Assembly (NCBI GenBank): GCA_036404435.1
Contig: DASWZN010000069.1
Span: 1-64,000 of the forward strand
Source of the DNA: DASWZN01 sp036404435
GTDB lineage: Bacteria > Acidobacteriota > Terriglobia > Bryobacterales > Bryobacteraceae
DNA length: 64,000 nucleotides
Direction: 5' to 3'
Shown here: positions 16,222 to 24,238 of the stretch, piece after piece
Layout of the letters: every line of letters starts with the position of its first letter
How positions within the stretch are numbered: position 1 is the stretch's first letter
Position numbers and translations under genes: made by a program
The notes under the pieces: model-generated
What the model was told of the DNA's origin: nothing
Seen by the model: the letters and a program-made list of their open reading frames with translations, nothing else
Databases searched by the model: none

Positions 16222-17232
16222 ATGACACGAATACGAAGGATCTTCGCAGTCTCCGCTTTCCTGGTCGGCGGTTTCGCCCAGGCTGGCCAGGGCCCCGTCA
16301 CGCTGCTCAACGTCTCCTATGACCCCACCCGCGAGCTGTATCAGGATTACAACGCGGCCTTCGTCAAGTACTGGAAAGCTAAGACCGGCGTGGATGTCGT
16401 CATCAAGCAGTCTCACGGAGGCTCCGGCAAGCAGGCGCGCTCGGTCATCGATGGCCTAGAGGCCGACGTCGTGACCCTGGCGCTGGCCTACGACATCGAC
16501 GCCATCGCCGAGAAGACCGGCCTGCTGCCGAAGAACTGGCAGAGCCGTCTGCCCGATAACAGCTCTCCGTACACCTCCACCATCGTCTTCCTGGTCCGCA
16601 AGGGAAACCCCAAACGCATCCACGACTGGAACGATCTGGTCCGGCCGGGTATCTCCGTCATTACTCCCAACCCGAAAACATCCGGCGGAGCGCGCTGGAA
16701 CTACCTGGGGGCTTGGGGCTACGCGCTGCGGCAATTCGGCAACGACGAAGCCAAGGCGCAGGACTTCGTCGCCCGCCTGTACAGGAACGTTCCGGTGCTC
16801 GATTCCGGCGCGCGCGGCGCAACCACCACGTTCGTCGAACGCGGCATCGGCGACGTCCTGCTGGCCTGGGAAAACGAAGCCTTTCTGGCCATCCACGAAC
16901 TCGGCAAGGACAAGTTCGACCTGGTGGTCCCTTCCGTGAGCGTTCTGGCCGAGCCGCCGGTCAGCCTGGTTGACAAAGTGGCCGCCCGCCACGGCACGAC
17001 AGCCGTCGCACAAGCGTACCTGGAGTATCTCTATTCGCCCGCAGGGCAGGAGATTGCCGCCCGCAACTACTATCGCCCGCGTTTCAAAGAGGTCGCGGCC
17101 AAGTACGGCGACCGCTTTCCGCGCCTCAAGCTGTTCACCGTGGATGAGCTGTTCGGAGGCTGGCAGAAAGCGCAGAAGACGCACTTCGAAGATGGAGGAG
17201 TGTTTGACCGGATCTATCAGCCTGGAAAGTGA
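16222..17232 (+). CDS. sbp: Sulfate ABC transporter periplasmic binding protein
   Basis: A 336-residue binding protein of the Sbp/CysP type that captures sulfate in the periplasm and delivers it to CysTWA. It has a signal peptide (MTRIRRIFAVSAFLVGGFAQA), then LLNVSYDPTRELYQDYN, QSHGGSGKQARSVIDGLEADVVTLAL (anion-binding loop), ITPNPKTSGGARWNYL and VLLAWENEAFLA, all strongly conserved in the family. Length is normal. It starts 6 bp after the porin stop and ends 10 bp before the cysT start. Choice between Sbp and CysP (thiosulfate) cannot be made from the sequence. Confidence 0.93.
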   Translation: MTRIRRIFAVSAFLVGGFAQAGQGPVTLLNVSYDPTRELYQDYNAAFVKYWKAKTGVDVVIKQSHGGSGKQARSVIDGLEADVVTLALAYDIDAIAEKTGLLPKNWQSRLPDNSSPYTSTIVFLVRKGNPKRIHDWNDLVRPGISVITPNPKTSGGARWNYLGAWGYALRQFGNDEAKAQDFVARLYRNVPVLDSGARGATTTFVERGIGDVLLAWENEAFLAIHELGKDKFDLVVPSVSVLAEPPVSLVDKVAARHGTTAVAQAYLEYLYSPAGQEIAARNYYRPRFKEVAAKYGDRFPRLKLFTVDELFGGWQKAQKTHFEDGGVFDRIYQPGK

Positions 17233-17242
17233 ACGCCGCACC

Positions 17243-18073
17243 GTGCGCTTCAAGCGGCCGGGTATCCTGCCCGGCTTCTGGCCGGCGCTCGGCTTCTCGC
17301 TTCTCTACCTCAGCCTCATCGTTCTGGTGCCCCTGAGCGCCATCTTTCTGAAGACCGCGACGGCGAGCTGGGCCCACTTCTGGGCAGCAGCGACGTCGCC
17401 TCCGGTGCTGGCTTCCTTCCGCCTCAGCTTCGGCGCCTCGTTCATCGCGGCGCTGGTCAATGCCTTCTTCGGATTCGTGCTGGCCTGGGTTTTGGTGCGC
17501 TACCGGTTCCCGGGGAAGCGGCTGGTCGACGCGCTGGTCGATCTACCGTTCGCGCTGCCCACGGCCGTCGCCGGGATCGCGCTGACTTCTCTCTACACGG
17601 AGAACGGTTGGCTTGGCCGGCTCCTGGCGCCCTGGGGCATCCGTGTCGCGTTCACGCGGCTGGGAGTGCTGGTGGCCCTGATCTTCATCGGCGTGCCTTT
17701 TGTCGTGCGCAGCGTGCAGCCCGTGCTCGAGGACGCGGATCGTGAGATTGAGGAAGCGGCGCTCAGCCTGGGAGCCAACCGCTGGCAGGTCTTCACCTGG
17801 GTGGTTTTTCCTCTGGTTCGCCCGGCCTTGCTCACGGGGTTCGCGATGGCTTTTGCGCGCGGGCTGGGCGAGTACGGCTCGGTGGTCTTCATCGCCGGCA
17901 ACATGCCCATGAGGACCGAGATCGCTCCGCTGCTGATCATCACCAAGCTGGAGCAGTACGATTACACCGGCGCTACCGCCATCGCTCTGGTGATGTTGGT
18001 GGCTTCGTTCCTCCTGCTGCTGGGCATCAACCTGATCCAGTGGCGCAGCCGCAGATTCGCGGAGGCGGCATGA
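17243..18073 (+). CDS. cysT: Sulfate ABC transporter permease CysT
   Basis: Inner-membrane permease subunit, 276 residues. GTG start at 17243, chosen because it gives RPGILPGFWPALGFSLLYL, matching the N-terminus of known CysT proteins. Key features: YRFPGKRLVDALVDLPFALPTAVAGIAL and the cytoplasmic EAA loop EEAALSLGANRWQVF...P that docks on CysA. Six hydrophobic helices are visible. The stop overlaps the cysW start (ATGA). Confidence 0.93.
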   Translation: MRFKRPGILPGFWPALGFSLLYLSLIVLVPLSAIFLKTATASWAHFWAAATSPPVLASFRLSFGASFIAALVNAFFGFVLAWVLVRYRFPGKRLVDALVDLPFALPTAVAGIALTSLYTENGWLGRLLAPWGIRVAFTRLGVLVALIFIGVPFVVRSVQPVLEDADREIEEAALSLGANRWQVFTWVVFPLVRPALLTGFAMAFARGLGEYGSVVFIAGNMPMRTEIAPLLIITKLEQYDYTGATAIALVMLVASFLLLLGINLIQWRSRRFAEAA

Positions 18074-18921
18074 GCCCGGGCCGGCGCTCGCCGGGGAACG
18101 ATCCCGCGCCGGTGCGCTGGGGCCTCACCCTGACTGCTCTCTCGTTTCTGGCGCTGTTTGTCGCCCTGCCGTTGATAACGGTTTTCGTGCAGGCGCTCGC
18201 GAAAGGGTGGAGCACTTACTGGACCGCGATCCGCGAGCCGGACGCGCTGGCCGCCATCCGGCTCACCTTGCTGGCCACGGGCATCGCCGTTCTCCTGAAT
18301 TCGCTGTTCGGCCTGGCGGCGGCCTGGGCCGTCACGAAGTTCCAATTCCCGGGAAAGAACGTCCTGATTACGCTCATCGACCTGCCCTTTGCGGTGTCCC
18401 CGGTGATCGCGGGCCTGATCTACGTCCTCGTGTTTGGCACGCAGGGCTGGTTCGGCCCGTGGCTCGGCCAGCACAACGTCAGAATCATCTTCGCCGTGCC
18501 GGGCATCGTGCTGGCCACGGTCTTCGTCACCTTCCCTTTCGTCGCGCGCGAGCTGATTCCTCACATGCAGGCGCGTGGGACGGACGAGGAAGAGGCCGCG
18601 CTGGTGTTGGGCGCCGGCGGCTGGCACATCTTTTTCCGGATCACTCTGCCCAACATCAAGTGGAGCCTGCTCTACGGGGTTATCCTGTGCACGGCGCGGG
18701 CCATGGGCGAGTTTGGCGCGGTCTCGGTGGTCTCCGGGCACATCCGCGGAGAGACCAATACGGTGCCGCTGCACGTCGAGATTCTCTACAATGAGTACAA
18801 CTTCGCCGCGGCCTTCGCCGTGGCCAGCCTGCTGGCGGTGCTGGCCCTGGTGACGCTGGCCGCCAAGCGCCTGCTGGAGGGGAAGGTGCGGCAAGACGCC
18901 GTGGAGGTCCCCGAGGCATGA
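18070..18921 (+). CDS. cysW: Sulfate ABC transporter permease CysW
   Basis: Second permease subunit, 283 residues, translationally coupled to cysT. It contains FPGKNVLITLIDLPFAVSPV, GTQGWFGPWL and the EAA loop EEEAALVLGAGGWHIFFRITLPNIKW, then RAMGEFGAVSVVSGHIRGET. Six membrane helices. Start ATG 18070; an upstream ATG at 18040 is in frame but overlaps cysT more deeply and lacks family similarity. A dispersed hairpin repeat separates it from cysA. Confidence 0.93.
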   Translation: MSPGRRSPGNDPAPVRWGLTLTALSFLALFVALPLITVFVQALAKGWSTYWTAIREPDALAAIRLTLLATGIAVLLNSLFGLAAAWAVTKFQFPGKNVLITLIDLPFAVSPVIAGLIYVLVFGTQGWFGPWLGQHNVRIIFAVPGIVLATVFVTFPFVARELIPHMQARGTDEEEAALVLGAGGWHIFFRITLPNIKWSLLYGVILCTARAMGEFGAVSVVSGHIRGETNTVPLHVEILYNEYNFAAAFAVASLLAVLALVTLAAKRLLEGKVRQDAVEVPEA

Positions 18922-18938
18922 CGATGTGGCTGGGAATT

Positions 18939-19026
18939 GTGGGGCAGACCTCCAGGTCTGCGCGGATCCTCCAGGACCCGCGAGGCCGACGTGGACGCCG
19001 GCCGCAGGACTGGAGTCCTGCCCCAC
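18939..19026. repeat. Nested-hairpin dispersed repeat (long form) inside the cys operon
   Basis: An 88-bp unit bounded by GTGGGGCA and TGCCCCAC, with internal palindromes AGACCTCCAGGTCT and CAGGACTGGAGTCCTG and central GATCCTCCAGGACC-like arms. It matches the layout of the copy at 3150-3238. It sits between cysW and cysA, so it would be transcribed in the operon mRNA as strong stem-loops. Confidence 0.9.
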
Positions 19027-19048
19027 GGTCAGCGACAGGACGCTAGGC

Positions 19049-20116
19049 ATGGTCATCGAAGCGCGCCATATCAGCAGGACCTTCGGCAGCTTCGCGGCGC
19101 TGCGCGACGTCAGCCTCCAGGTGAATGACGGGGAGCTGGTGGCACTGCTCGGCCCGTCGGGATCGGGCAAGACCACCCTGTTGCGTATCCTGGCTGGCCT
19201 CGATCGTCCCGACCCCAATCCCGAGAGCGCAGTGATCTTCGAAGGCCAGGACGTGACCCACCTGGACGCCAGCGACCGCCGCGTGGGATTCGTTTTCCAG
19301 CACTATGCGCTGTTCCGCAACATGACGGTATTCGAGAACATCGCGTTCGGGCTACGCGTCCGCCCGCGCAAGGTGCGGCTCGCGAAGAACGAGATCCGGG
19401 ACCGCGTCAAATCGTTGCTCGAGCTCATCCACCTGGAGAGCCTGGCGGACCGTTATCCCTCGCAGCTTTCCGGCGGTCAGCGGCAGCGGGTGGCGCTGGC
19501 GCGCGCCCTGGCCATCGAGCCCAAGGTGCTGCTGCTCGATGAGCCCTTCGGCGCTCTCGACGCCAAAGTGCGCCAGGGCCTGCGGCGCTGGCTGCGGCGG
19601 CTGCACGACGAGGTGCACGTGACCAGCCTCCTGGTCACGCACGATCAGGACGAGGCGCTGGAGGTGGCCGACCGCGTGGTGGTCACCAACCTGGGCCGCA
19701 TCGAGCAGGTGGGGACGCCCGAGCAGGTTTTCGAGAATCCGGCCTCCGAGTTCGTGATGGATTTCCTGGGCAACGTGAATCTATTCCGCGGGCGGATTGA
19801 GTCCGGCAAGGCGGTGTTCGGGCCGCTGGTTCTCGATCACTCCGGCGCCGAAGGGCAACCAGCCCGGCTGCTGGTGCGGCCTCACGAGCTGGATATTCAC
19901 CGCTATCAGGACGGCAAGCCCGGCCTGCGGGCGCGTGTGCTGCGGGTGCAATCGGCCGGTCCCCGGGTTAAGGTGGAGTTGGAGGCCGAAACCGGGGAGG
20001 CGCTCACGGTCGAGATGGCCCACGCGCAATTCCGCGAGATTGGCATCGGCCCGGACGACCACGTCTTCGTCGGTCTGCGCGACGCCCGCATCTTCACGGA
20101 GGACTACAGCATTTGA
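19049..20116 (+). CDS. cysA: Sulfate ABC transporter ATP-binding protein
   Basis: CysA-type ATPase, 355 residues. Walker A GPSGSGKTT (near residue 35), Q-loop VFQHYALF, signature LSGGQRQRVALARALA, Walker B VLLLDEPFGALD and H-loop VTHDQDEALE. The C-terminal ~100 residues form the regulatory TOBE-like domain (LLVRPHELDIHRYQ). The ATG at 19049 follows the hairpin repeat. An in-frame extension to 18926 reads through the repeat and is rejected. It overlaps cysD by 4 bp. Confidence 0.94.
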   Translation: MVIEARHISRTFGSFAALRDVSLQVNDGELVALLGPSGSGKTTLLRILAGLDRPDPNPESAVIFEGQDVTHLDASDRRVGFVFQHYALFRNMTVFENIAFGLRVRPRKVRLAKNEIRDRVKSLLELIHLESLADRYPSQLSGGQRQRVALARALAIEPKVLLLDEPFGALDAKVRQGLRRWLRRLHDEVHVTSLLVTHDQDEALEVADRVVVTNLGRIEQVGTPEQVFENPASEFVMDFLGNVNLFRGRIESGKAVFGPLVLDHSGAEGQPARLLVRPHELDIHRYQDGKPGLRARVLRVQSAGPRVKVELEAETGEALTVEMAHAQFREIGIGPDDHVFVGLRDARIFTEDYSI

Positions 20117-21015
20117 CCCCGCGGCTCACACACCTTCGCCTGCTCGAGGCCGAGAGCATACACATCCTGCGGGAAGTGGCGGCGGAGTTTGCCCGCCCCG
20201 TCATGCTCTATTCCATCGGCAAGGACTCCTCCGTGATGCTGCGCCTGGCGCAGAAGGCGTTCCACCCGGGCAAGATTCCGTTCCCGCTTCTACACGTGGA
20301 CACCGGTTACAAGTTCCAGGAGATGATCGAATTCCGCGACCGGTACACCCGGGAGATCGGCGCCACGCTGATCGTTCACCGGAATCGCCGGGCACTCGAT
20401 GAGGGCGCCAACCCGTTCCGCCTCGGCACCGAGAAGTGTTGCGCCCTGCTGAAGACGCGCGCGCTGCTGGACGCGCTCGCCGAGGGCGGCTTCGATGCTG
20501 CATTTGGGGGCGCACGTCGCGAAGAAGAAAAATCGCGCGCCAAGGAGCGCATCTTCTCGTTCCGCGACCCGCTGGGCCAATGGGACCCCAAGAATCAGCG
20601 CCCCGAGTTGTGGAATCTCTTTAACAGCCGCATCGACAAGGGCGAAAGCATCCGCGTCTTCCCTCTTTCCAACTGGACCGAGCTCGACGTCTGGCACTAC
20701 ATCCACCTGGAGCGGATCCAGGTGGTTCCGCTCTACTTCGCCAAGCCGCGGGAAATGGTGGTGCGCGGCGAAACACTCATTCCCGTGGAGCACGACTTTC
20801 CGCTCTTGCCCGGAGAGCGGCCGCGACTCGTGATGTGTCGCATGCGTTCGCTCGGATGTACGTACTGCACCGGCGCCGTTCGGTCGGAGGCGGACACCGT
20901 GCCCAAGATCATCGCGGAACTGGTGGGGCTCCGCCGCTCGGAGCGCGAGAACCGCGTCATCGATCACGATCGGGAAGGCTCCATGGAGTTGAAGAAGCGC
21001 GAGGGGTATTTCTGA
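20113..21015 (+). CDS. cysD: Sulfate adenylyltransferase subunit 2
   Basis: Small subunit of ATP sulfurylase, 300 residues, which with CysN makes adenosine phosphosulfate (APS) from sulfate and ATP. PP-loop motif SIGKDSSVML, then LLHVDTGYKFQEMIEFRD, GGARREEEKSRAKERIFSFRD and the C-terminal CTYCTGAVRSEA block, all diagnostic. It starts with TTG at 20113 inside the overlap with cysA (TTGA); the next candidate would remove conserved LEAESIHILREVAAEF. Coupled to cysN through TGATG. Confidence 0.94.
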   Translation: MTPRLTHLRLLEAESIHILREVAAEFARPVMLYSIGKDSSVMLRLAQKAFHPGKIPFPLLHVDTGYKFQEMIEFRDRYTREIGATLIVHRNRRALDEGANPFRLGTEKCCALLKTRALLDALAEGGFDAAFGGARREEEKSRAKERIFSFRDPLGQWDPKNQRPELWNLFNSRIDKGESIRVFPLSNWTELDVWHYIHLERIQVVPLYFAKPREMVVRGETLIPVEHDFPLLPGERPRLVMCRMRSLGCTYCTGAVRSEADTVPKIIAELVGLRRSERENRVIDHDREGSMELKKREGYF

Positions 21016-22775
21016 TGGCGCTGGCCGGTACACCGCAGACCGTCCCGGACATCGAAGCTTTCCTCGAGCAGGACCAGCGGAAGGACCTGCTGCGGTTCAC
21101 CACGGCTGGCAGCGTGGATGACGGAAAGTCCACGCTGATCGGCCGGCTGCTCTACGATTCCCGCGGCGTCTATGAGGACCAGCTTGCGGCCGTGCAACGG
21201 TCGCCCGTCAATCGCTCCAGCGGGACCATCGACTTCTCGCTGCTGACCGACGGCCTGCGAGCCGAGCGGGAGCAAGGCATCACCATCGACGTGGCCTATC
21301 GCTACTTCGCCACACCCAAGCGGAAGTTCATCATCGCGGATACTCCGGGCCACGAGCAGTACACGCGCAACATGGCCACCGGGGCATCGACGGCGGACCT
21401 GGCAATCGTGCTCATCGACGCGCGCAACGGCGTGTTGACGCAGTCGCGGCGCCATGCCTCCATCGCCGCGCTGCTCGCCATTCCGCACATCGTCGTGGCG
21501 GTGAACAAGATGGATCTGGTCGGCTTCCGCGCGGATGTCTTCGAGAGCATCCGGCAGGAGTTCGCCGGCCACCTGAAGCGCCTCGGCGTGACGGGCGCCC
21601 GCTTCATTCCCATCAGTGCGCTCGACGGAGACAACGTGATCTCCCGCAGCCCGCGCACCCCGTGGTATCGCGGCGAGAGCCTGCTGGAAATCCTCGAGAA
21701 CGTTCCGGTGGACGGCGACCGCACGCGCGGCTCGATGCGCTTCCCCGTTCAGATTGTCATCCGGCCGGACTCCACTTTCCGGGGCTATGCCGGCCAGGTG
21801 GTTGCCGGAGTCCTGCGCCGCGGCGACCCGGTGATGGTGCTCCCCTCCGGACGCACCAGCCGCGTGAAATCTATCGTGACCTGGGAAGGCGAGCTGGCCG
21901 AGGTCTTCGCGCCCATGTCCGCAACCGTCTGCCTCGAAGACGAACTGGACATCAGCCGCGGAGACATGCTGGTTCACCCGGCGCAGGCCCCGCGCGTGTC
22001 GCGGCACTTCGAGGCCGCGCTGGTGTGGATGAACGAGCAACCCCTCCGGCTCGGCACGCCGTACCTCCTCAAGCACACCACGCAGCAACTCACGGCCAAC
22101 GTCACCGCTATCGCGCACCGGGTGAACGTCAACACGCTCGCGGAGGAGCCCGCGGAGACACTCGAGCTCAACGAAATCGGCCGCGTCGCCATCGAAACGG
22201 CGCGCCCGCTCTTCTTCGACGCCTACACCGCCAACCGCTGGACAGGCAGTTTCATTCTGATCGACCCCATCGGCAATTCGACCGTAGCGGCCGGCATGAT
22301 TCAGGAGCCGAGGCGCCAGGCGGGGGCCGACCGCGCGGCCCGCTCGGCGCTGCTCGACCTCGAATTTCAGGCCAGCCGCCCCACTCCGGCGGAGCGATTC
22401 GCCCGCGCCGGCCATTACCCGGCTGTCATTTGGCTGACCGCACGCCGCGATCTGGCGTATCTCCTCGAGAGGCAGTTGTTCCAGCGCGGCTGTCAAGTCC
22501 ACGCCCTGGCCGAGGACGTCGAGAGCCGCATCCTGCCGGAGCTGGCCGCCCTGCTGACCGCGGCCGGGCTGATCGCCATCTTCTCGGTTTCCGGTCCGGA
22601 CGCCGAGGAGTTGGAGCGGGCCAGGGCGCAGGCGGGAAGCGATCGCTTCTTCCATTTCGACGCCGAGAGTCTGGCGGCTAGCGACGAGCAGGCGGCCCAC
22701 CAGATCATGGCCGCCCTGGAAGACCGCGGCGTTCTTCTCAAGCGCGACCGTTTCACCGAAGCGGAAGGCATATAG
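21015..22775 (+). CDS. cysN: Sulfate adenylyltransferase subunit 1 with vestigial APS-kinase domain
   Basis: A 586-residue protein. Residues ~25-440 are a complete CysN GTPase: P-loop GSVDDGKST, switch-II DTPGHEQY, NKMD, and the following beta-barrel domains. GTP hydrolysis drives APS formation by CysD. From ~466 to the end the sequence resembles CysC (APS kinase): VIWLTxxxxxLAYLLERQLFQRG aligns with the start of CysC, and AALLTAAGLIAIFSVS and IMAALEDRGVL with its later helices. The CysC P-loop (normally GLSGSGKST after WLT) is missing; the domain is ~120 residues instead of ~190. It is therefore a CysNC fusion whose kinase has decayed, consistent with the APS-type reductase encoded next. Confidence 0.9.
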   Translation: MALAGTPQTVPDIEAFLEQDQRKDLLRFTTAGSVDDGKSTLIGRLLYDSRGVYEDQLAAVQRSPVNRSSGTIDFSLLTDGLRAEREQGITIDVAYRYFATPKRKFIIADTPGHEQYTRNMATGASTADLAIVLIDARNGVLTQSRRHASIAALLAIPHIVVAVNKMDLVGFRADVFESIRQEFAGHLKRLGVTGARFIPISALDGDNVISRSPRTPWYRGESLLEILENVPVDGDRTRGSMRFPVQIVIRPDSTFRGYAGQVVAGVLRRGDPVMVLPSGRTSRVKSIVTWEGELAEVFAPMSATVCLEDELDISRGDMLVHPAQAPRVSRHFEAALVWMNEQPLRLGTPYLLKHTTQQLTANVTAIAHRVNVNTLAEEPAETLELNEIGRVAIETARPLFFDAYTANRWTGSFILIDPIGNSTVAAGMIQEPRRQAGADRAARSALLDLEFQASRPTPAERFARAGHYPAVIWLTARRDLAYLLERQLFQRGCQVHALAEDVESRILPELAALLTAAGLIAIFSVSGPDAEELERARAQAGSDRFFHFDAESLAASDEQAAHQIMAALEDRGVLLKRDRFTEAEGI

Positions 22776-22844
22776 GGACTCCGGTCCGCCTCAATACACC
22801 TATGATATGATCGGGATTGGGTACATTCCTGCGCTTGGGGGGCT

Positions 22845-23507
22845 ATGCCAGACAATTTGATCCGCGAGATCCTAGAGGGCAATGCCGGGCGACCCTGCCT
22901 GACGTGCAGCTTCCAGGCCGAGGACATGGTGGTGCTCGACATGCTGCGCAAGCTGCGTCCGGCAATCCCCGTCCTGTTTCTAGACACCGGCTACCATTTC
23001 CAGGAGACCTACGAGTATCGGGACCGCATGGCTCGGCAATGGGGGCTAAACCTGGTGAACCTCCAACCGGAGCTGCCTGTCGCAGAGCAGGAATCCAAGT
23101 TCGGGAAGCTCTACGGCACGCACCCGGACCAGTGCTGCAAGATGCGCAAAGTGGAACCGTTGCTGCGCGCGCTGGCGGATTATGAGATCTGGTTCACGGG
23201 ACTTCGCCGCGAGCAGTCTCCCACCCGCGCCAACCTGGAGCAGGTCGAGCAGCACACGCTCCCCTCCGGGAAGACACTGGTCAAAGTTAGCCCACTCGCT
23301 CTCTGGACCTGGAAAGAGGTCTGGAGCTACTTGCGGGTAAACGAAATCGACTACCTGCCCCTCTACGATCAAGGCTACCCGAGCATCGGCTGCGAGCCTT
23401 GCACCGCGTTGCCTTCGGACGCGGGCAACCTGCGGTCCGGGCGTTGGGGCGGCCAGAAGCTGGAGTGCGGCATCCACACCTTCGATGCCGGAAAGAGGAT
23501 CGCGTGA
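22845..23507 (+). CDS. cysH: Adenosine 5'-phosphosulfate reductase (CysH family, Fe-S type)
   Basis: A 220-residue reductase that converts APS to sulfite and AMP. It carries the iron-sulfur cysteines that distinguish APS reductases from PAPS reductases: C97-C98 (DQCCKMRK) and C183-x2-C186 (GCEPC), which bind a [4Fe-4S] cluster. The catalytic cysteine C208 lies in ECGIH. The PP-loop region (SFQAEDMVVLDML) and LDTGYHFQET are present. Start ATG 22845 after GGGGG. The 69-bp gap before it is the largest in this part of the operon. The product overlaps cobA (GTGA). Confidence 0.93.
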   Translation: MPDNLIREILEGNAGRPCLTCSFQAEDMVVLDMLRKLRPAIPVLFLDTGYHFQETYEYRDRMARQWGLNLVNLQPELPVAEQESKFGKLYGTHPDQCCKMRKVEPLLRALADYEIWFTGLRREQSPTRANLEQVEQHTLPSGKTLVKVSPLALWTWKEVWSYLRVNEIDYLPLYDQGYPSIGCEPCTALPSDAGNLRSGRWGGQKLECGIHTFDAGKRIA

Positions 23508-24238
23508 GCAAGGTCTACCTTATCGGCGCCGGGCCGGGCGATCCGGATCTGCTCACCGTCAAAGCGGAGCGCATATTGCGCCAGGTGGACGTGGTGCTGT
23601 ACGACCGCCTGGTCGGACCCGAAGTGCTCCTGCTCGCCAAACCCGAGGCGGAGTTGATCTACGCCGGCAAGCAGGAAGGCGAGCAGGAGAACATGCAGCA
23701 GGTCATCTTCGATCTGATGCTGAGCTACGCGCGCGCGGGCAAAACCGTGGCGCGGCTGAAGGGCGGGGACGCCTGCGTCTTCGGCAGAGGCGGGGAAGAG
23801 TGGCGCTTCCTGGCGCGTCACGCGATCGAGGTGGAAGTGATTCCGGGTGTATCCTCGGCGCTGGCCGCCCCGGCGCTGGCCGGCGTTCCTCTCACCTTCC
23901 GCGGTCTGGCGCGCGGCTTCGCCGTCGTGACGGGCCATAGCAGCGGCGCCATCCGGTGGGAAGACTACGCTCGCGTGGATACGCTGGTGGTCCTGATGGG
24001 AGTTCACGAGCGCGATCGGATCGCTCAGGCGCTCATTTGCGCGGGACGTCCGGCCCACGAGCCCGCCGTTTTCGTCGAGCGTTCGACCACGCCTCAGGAA
24101 CGGGTGATCGAGACTACGCTGGGCGAAGTGGCCGCGGGCGCCGTCGCGGTCGAGTCCCCGGCCGTGTTCGTCATGGGCGCGGTGGCGGCTCTTCGCGCGG
24201 AGCTGGTGGCCGCGGTGCGCGAGGAGACCGCCGCGTGA
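23504..24238 (+). CDS. cobA: Uroporphyrinogen-III C-methyltransferase
   Basis: SUMT, 244 residues, methylates uroporphyrinogen III twice with SAM to precorrin-2, the siroheme precursor. Signatures: VYLIGAGPGDPDLLTVKA at the N-terminus, YDRLVGPEVL, ARLKGGDACVFGRGGEE and VIPGVSSALAAPALAGVPLTFRG. GTG start at 23504 in a GTGA overlap with cysH. Longer in-frame extension to 23399 lies inside cysH and has no family similarity. Within this operon it serves sulfite reductase's siroheme. Confidence 0.94.
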   Translation: MSKVYLIGAGPGDPDLLTVKAERILRQVDVVLYDRLVGPEVLLLAKPEAELIYAGKQEGEQENMQQVIFDLMLSYARAGKTVARLKGGDACVFGRGGEEWRFLARHAIEVEVIPGVSSALAAPALAGVPLTFRGLARGFAVVTGHSSGAIRWEDYARVDTLVVLMGVHERDRIAQALICAGRPAHEPAVFVERSTTPQERVIETTLGEVAAGAVAVESPAVFVMGAVAALRAELVAAVREETAA

